The notes beneath the pieces are model-generated. The model was not told the DNA's origin and made no database searches. It saw only the letters and a list, made by a program, of their open reading frames with translations. Both the position numbers and the translations under genes were made by a program. This document shows, piece after piece, positions 54,790 to 64,000 of a stretch of DNA of 64,000 nt (its first letter is position 1; each line of letters starts with the position of its first letter). This stretch comes from Hoplostethus atlanticus (taxonomy: Eukaryota > Chordata > Actinopteri > Trachichthyiformes > Trachichthyidae), in NCBI GenBank assembly GCA_034670405.1, contig JAXDDX010000013.1, positions 3,973,501 to 4,037,500 of the forward strand, read 5' to 3'.

Positions 54790-57206
54790 GAGTATTTTAA
54801 TAGGACAATGATTTATTCTATTTACTCAGACACTGCACCGGACTAAACCATTGAATTGTATCTTTTTTTAATATTATTCTCAGTAATTCATAAACAGTAT
54901 TTTGTCAATAACACAAGCTGTAACAAATCAAAAGTAATAATTATCATAATCATCCTCTGAATTTCTGGAATTTACACAATGTCATGTACAAGTTTGCAGT
55001 ACTCCTTGCCCCTCCCACCCCTGTCCCCGAAAAGTCTCTTTTAGCCACAAAGAAGTAGAGACAGACATGACGACTACTCTGGTGCAAACATCAAACCCCC
55101 CAAAAGTCTCCAGCAAATGCATGCATTTTCTAATGATAACCCTTTAGAAAAATATCATTAAATGCCGTGGGTCGGAATGTGAACTCAACGTAAGACACTG
55201 CAACTTCTTTTGGAACTTATTGGAAACAAATGACGAAACCAAGATGATTTACTACACCAAAGAACAATTTACAGCACATGTGCACTAGCAACAATTGTAA
55301 TAATAATCATTATTTCTTTCTTTTCTTCTTTTTTTTTTTTTACAACCGAAACCAACAAGATAACCAACAACATTATGATATCCTCAAAAATATGTTTCTA
55401 TGGTTTTCCCCTCCCCCTTCCCCCGTTCCGTGTCCCGTAAAATACAAAGCATAGGCTATCTTTACAAAAACACAAGAGAGAAAGGAAAAAAATAAACCTG
55501 CGTTGCATATGTCACATTATAGTCAAGCAGTGATGGAGCATGGGCGGGTTCAGGGGGTGCTAGCGGGGGTTGGCCATTTGCATCTTCACTCAGAAGTGTC
55601 ACATTCGGGCAGCTCTGTCGTCCATCTTGGAAAAAACATGGCCGACAATAAAGAACTCAACAAGTAAGCTCAAGTGTAAGCTATATTCCAGCACTGGGAG
55701 TTGAGATGCTGGACGCCATCGATTCAAAACCTCAGATTTGCATGAATGTTGACCGGAGCGATTTTAGCAGTCCACTGACGTTTTGAGCGGTGATTGTTCT
55801 GTGCTCTGATTGCAGAAAAAGCAGAGAAGTAATCAAATCCAGATTTCTCAGAGGATATCTGCGCTCACTTCTCTCACACGGTTGCCTCGTACAAAGACCT
55901 AATGAACTTCAAACCAAAACCGACTTACGTAAAGAGGCCTAAATTGGTGTCACACGGAAAACTCCACGCCGGCAAATCCAAGCACGTTGGAAATGATCGT
56001 GCGGCAAACTCTTCCCCCGTAAAAGAGTCGTGGTCACAGTTTGTTCCATCAGAAAAGGAAAAAAAAAACATCTTTGTATCAAAATGGAATGGGATTTCAA
56101 ACGCGTGTTCACCTTAAGACGTCTGTGTTCACTGCTGGTGAAATGGTGCGCTGAAACTGTTCAAAAAACAAATCAATTCGAGGTCAGGCAACATGTGGGT
56201 AGCTAATTTTGGATGCAAGACAACCAAAGATAAATGCCAGCTCCGGGTGCAGAGAGAAAGTTTTTTTTTTTTTTCTTCACAAATTGACATCAAAGGTTTT
56301 TACACAATGGCAATTTCGGCTCGGTAACACAACGAACGAGATGTGTGTGTGGGTTCTGTACATGGGGAGAGGAGGGTCTTGTTCACCCCCGGGTGGAAGG
56401 CAGTCAGCTCTGGAGAAAGGGCGGGAATGCTAACCGCTATATACAGAGAACGCATAGGCTGCCTATTTAGGATCCCTTATTGCTCATGCCGACTGGCGAA
56501 TACTCATGAAATCACGAAACACGGGGCGAGAGCGGCGGCGGGTCGTGCACGCTTTCGGACAGGCATGCAGAATGAACGTCCACACTCGCATCCATGCACG
56601 CAAACGCACACACACCTATAGCCCACCGTTAGCTCAAACACCCTCGCTCTGCTTTTTATGTTGCTCGAAATGTCTTCTTTATCCTCGTCTATTCGTACTA
56701 AGCCAGAACTCGGAGTGCAACGTGTCGATAATGTCAGTCGAAATAAAGAAATCTACAACCCTAACGGCTTTCTTGCATTGTGTTTTAAGATATTAAAATT
56801 TTGAAGATGCACAATATTGAAAAAAGATGGTAATGGTAACGGTTAAAGTTTCTCACGGGAAGAGCATAGTCATCAGCCAAGCTGTTAGCATTCTCCTCTC
56901 CTTTGACCTCTCCTTTGACGACTGCTGTAAAAGTCTTTATCTACCTGCCCCCCCAACCCCTCCCAAAAAAGCAAAAGCACAGTCCAAGGCATCCTAGCCT
57001 CACAGATCGATGCAGTCCACCACAAGAGTGACAGACTACGCCAATTAACTCTTCACTTCCACCGCGAACACTGTAGCACCCAATCCCCATCCTGCCCTGT
57101 AGCCTCCTCATGTCTTTTTTGGTGCAGGGCACCCCCCACCCCCCTCCTTCTCTCTCCGTCTGAGTAGGTTGGGTTGCCATGTCGGAGGTGGCGGGGCTGA
57201 CGGGAT
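54790..57206 (-). other. kcnd2: kcnd2 3' UTR (inferred extent)
   Basis: Follows the kcnd2 stop codon. A minus-strand AATAAA at 54812-54817 would give a UTR of about 2.4 kb. The tract is free of recognised interspersed repeats, unlike the DNA on either side, which fits an exonic 3' UTR. T-rich runs lie at 55328-55341 and 56260-56274. Confidence 0.5.
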
Positions 57207-62155
<4,949 letters not shown>

Positions 62156-62164
62156 CTAGTAAGG

Positions 62165-62265
62165 GTGTATCCGTGTTAACCCTGTGATGGACTGGTGACC
62201 TGTCCGAGGAGTCTCCCAGCTTCCAGCCCAGTGCATGCTGGGAGAGGCTCCAGCACCCCGCAAGC
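62165..62265. repeat. interspersed repeat fragment
   Basis: The phrase CCCTGTGATGGACTGGTGAC CTGTCC followed by GCTGGGAGAGGCTCCAGCAC CCC is a widespread fish repeat motif. Family not named. Confidence 0.6.
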
Positions 62266-64000
62266 CTGAAAAAGTGGGAAAGTGGTGCATTTTGGGTGAG
62301 CGAGTCAAGAGCCTGTAGCCAATGTGAAATTTGTCTCAAGCCTGTGCACAGCCTCACCTATCATAGGCATTGCATTAAATTAAATTCTAGCAAATCTACT
62401 GGTATTTAGAGGAAATGCATGATGCCTTTAGTTGATTCATAAATAATGAGATTTGGGATAGTGGCAGCTGCTCACTATAAAAACACACTTTTTTAAAATT
62501 ATCAGCACAAAATGCGGCCGAGGCAGCACTATTTCTACTAAAAAAGAAGCAGAGTAGTGTGAACCCTCAGCGAACATACATGCAGGTCTATAATTGGCCA
62601 CTTGAAGGAGCCAGAGAGCTGCAGGGGCCGGTGCTCTTCTGTGCACTCTTTTATTGATGGTGGAGTATTCAGCGTTATGATTATGACTTCTTTATGACTT
62701 CTTTTATGCTCATTTTAAAGCTCGGGCATAATGCATTACCCCATTGTAAATACGTTTTGGAAACTTCTGGAGGGGGAAGGCAGTCCATTTAAAAAGTCCA
62801 AAATGACAAGAGGAAGAGATCCCAGGCTCTTTCACGGGGGTCTCCAGTGGATGCTTCTCCTGGCCTACTTTACAAATTCCTCCCCCGCCCCCTCTCTTTA
62901 AAAACCTCATTCATTATTGGACACCAACATATTCCATTTGATCACCCCCTCGGCCCACCGTTCCCACAATCCCCGCCGTTGGCTGTTTGGATAGACAAGG
63001 ACGGCAAAGTGCCAGGGCGGTACGGTGGCGTTTCTCTCCCCGGGACCGGTTGCTTCGATCGGGTCGAATTAAAATGTTGCTAGAGAGCGAGAGAGAAGAG
63101 CACCGGAGCATGCTTTGTCGCCGACTCTCCTCTGTTGTCTTTGCCACTCAGTGAAGCCCTTCCCCCTTTCACATCCTTGAACACTCCTGATAATCTACTC
63201 CTTTGTGTATGGAGCCAATCACGGGCAACTGCAGCAAATCTCAGGAGCAAACACGACCCGAGACCCACTGCAAACAACTCCGCCGTCGCACTACTCTGGA
63301 GTCAGGCAGAGAGGCACGTGGCTTGATGCGGGTTTATTAGATTACTATACATTATGAATGGGGCATCTGCCAACCACCTGATAATCCATTCTGAGCGTAA
63401 GGGATGGCTTCTTGGTTCTTGAAGCCCACAACACCCCTGCACAAAGCAAACAAAACTTGCACCCGCACGATGACGTAAGCAAACGCTGCTTTCTGCACAA
63501 ACGTGAGATGACAAGTTCCTGTTTTATGGCTGTCACACACGTACATATATGGCTTCATATCCATTGCACCAGCTGGCATCACCAGCACCGTCAACTGCTT
63601 CACAAGACATCTCCCAGTGTGCATCTCTGCCCTTCCCATCTCTTCCTTTTGCAATTTTTGCAATTTGACTTTTTTTTTTTTCACTTTTACTTTTGCTAGC
63701 TGCTTTTAATTTGCAGCAGTCGCTGGAGATTGGCCTAAAGACCCCGAAGCAACGAGCCATCGCACAGACCAGAGGGGAAATATGGGAAATAAGCCAATAT
63801 ATCCATGAATGTGTGATATTTTGAAACTTTATTTTCTCCTGCCCAAAACCCACAATTAATTAGAGAGTGAAGAGGAGAGGAGAATATATATAGAACATCA
63901 GTCAATCATCAAGTCATTTGAGAAGAAATGAACATGGACCGAATGTTTCTCTTGATGCATTTGGCTGCAGAGTGCTTACTGGTCAGATTGTGTCTTTCTG
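62266..64000. other. kcnd2 intron 1, partial
   Basis: No exon seen; the large kcnd2 first exon must lie beyond base 64000. In other vertebrates this intron is very long. Confidence 0.7.

Overview
The window is vertebrate nuclear DNA, almost certainly from a teleost fish. It holds four spliced genes that I recognise by exon-by-exon comparison with remembered human proteins: cped1 (minus strand, partial), ing3 (minus, complete), tspan12 (plus, complete) and kcnd2 (minus, 3' half only). Read on the other strand the order is kcnd2, tspan12, ing3, cped1. Relative orientations match human 7q31 (KCND2-TSPAN12-ING3-CPED1), so this is an ancient conserved synteny block. Fish origin is inferred from the compact introns, dense CA/GT and GA/CT microsatellites, tRNA-derived SINEs, LINE fragments with fish-type tails, and many small DNA transposons.

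Layout. 1-26 kb: cped1 exons encoding the N-terminal signal anchor through the cadherin-like region; the PC-esterase exons lie left of the window. Its introns hold two LINE remnants, a piggyBac-like element flanked by TTAA, SINEs and a minisatellite-bearing MITE. 26-28.9 kb: cped1 leader and ing3 3' UTR. 28.9-36.3 kb: the full ing3 gene, 12 exons and 418 codons, ending in a PHD finger. 36.3-38 kb: upstream region shared by the divergent ing3 and tspan12 genes. 38-49.6 kb: tspan12, seven coding exons and 315 codons, with a long minisatellite in intron 3. 49.6-54.8 kb: tspan12 3' UTR and a repeat-rich convergent intergenic region. 54.8-64 kb: kcnd2 3' UTR, its last five exons and part of intron 1.

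The genes are not a pathway. ING3 is a chromatin reader of the NuA4/TIP60 acetyltransferase complex. TSPAN12 is the Norrin/Frizzled-4 co-receptor tetraspanin. KCND2 (Kv4.2) is an A-type potassium channel subunit. CPED1 is a poorly characterised secretory-pathway protein next to WNT16 in other vertebrates.

The most unusual content is a dispersed MITE-like family whose members carry a roughly 43-45 bp hairpin-containing minisatellite. Five copies or fragments lie in the four genes' introns and intergenic space, and one shows a duplicated four-unit higher-order repeat. Other points worth a look are a piggyBac remnant with three oestrogen-response-element-like palindromes, a 345-bp foldback MITE with a 5-bp target duplication, a tspan12 upstream ORF overlapping the start codon, a probable GC-AG intron in cped1, and a duplicated segment in the ing3 3' UTR. 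Human comparisons are from memory, not from a database search.
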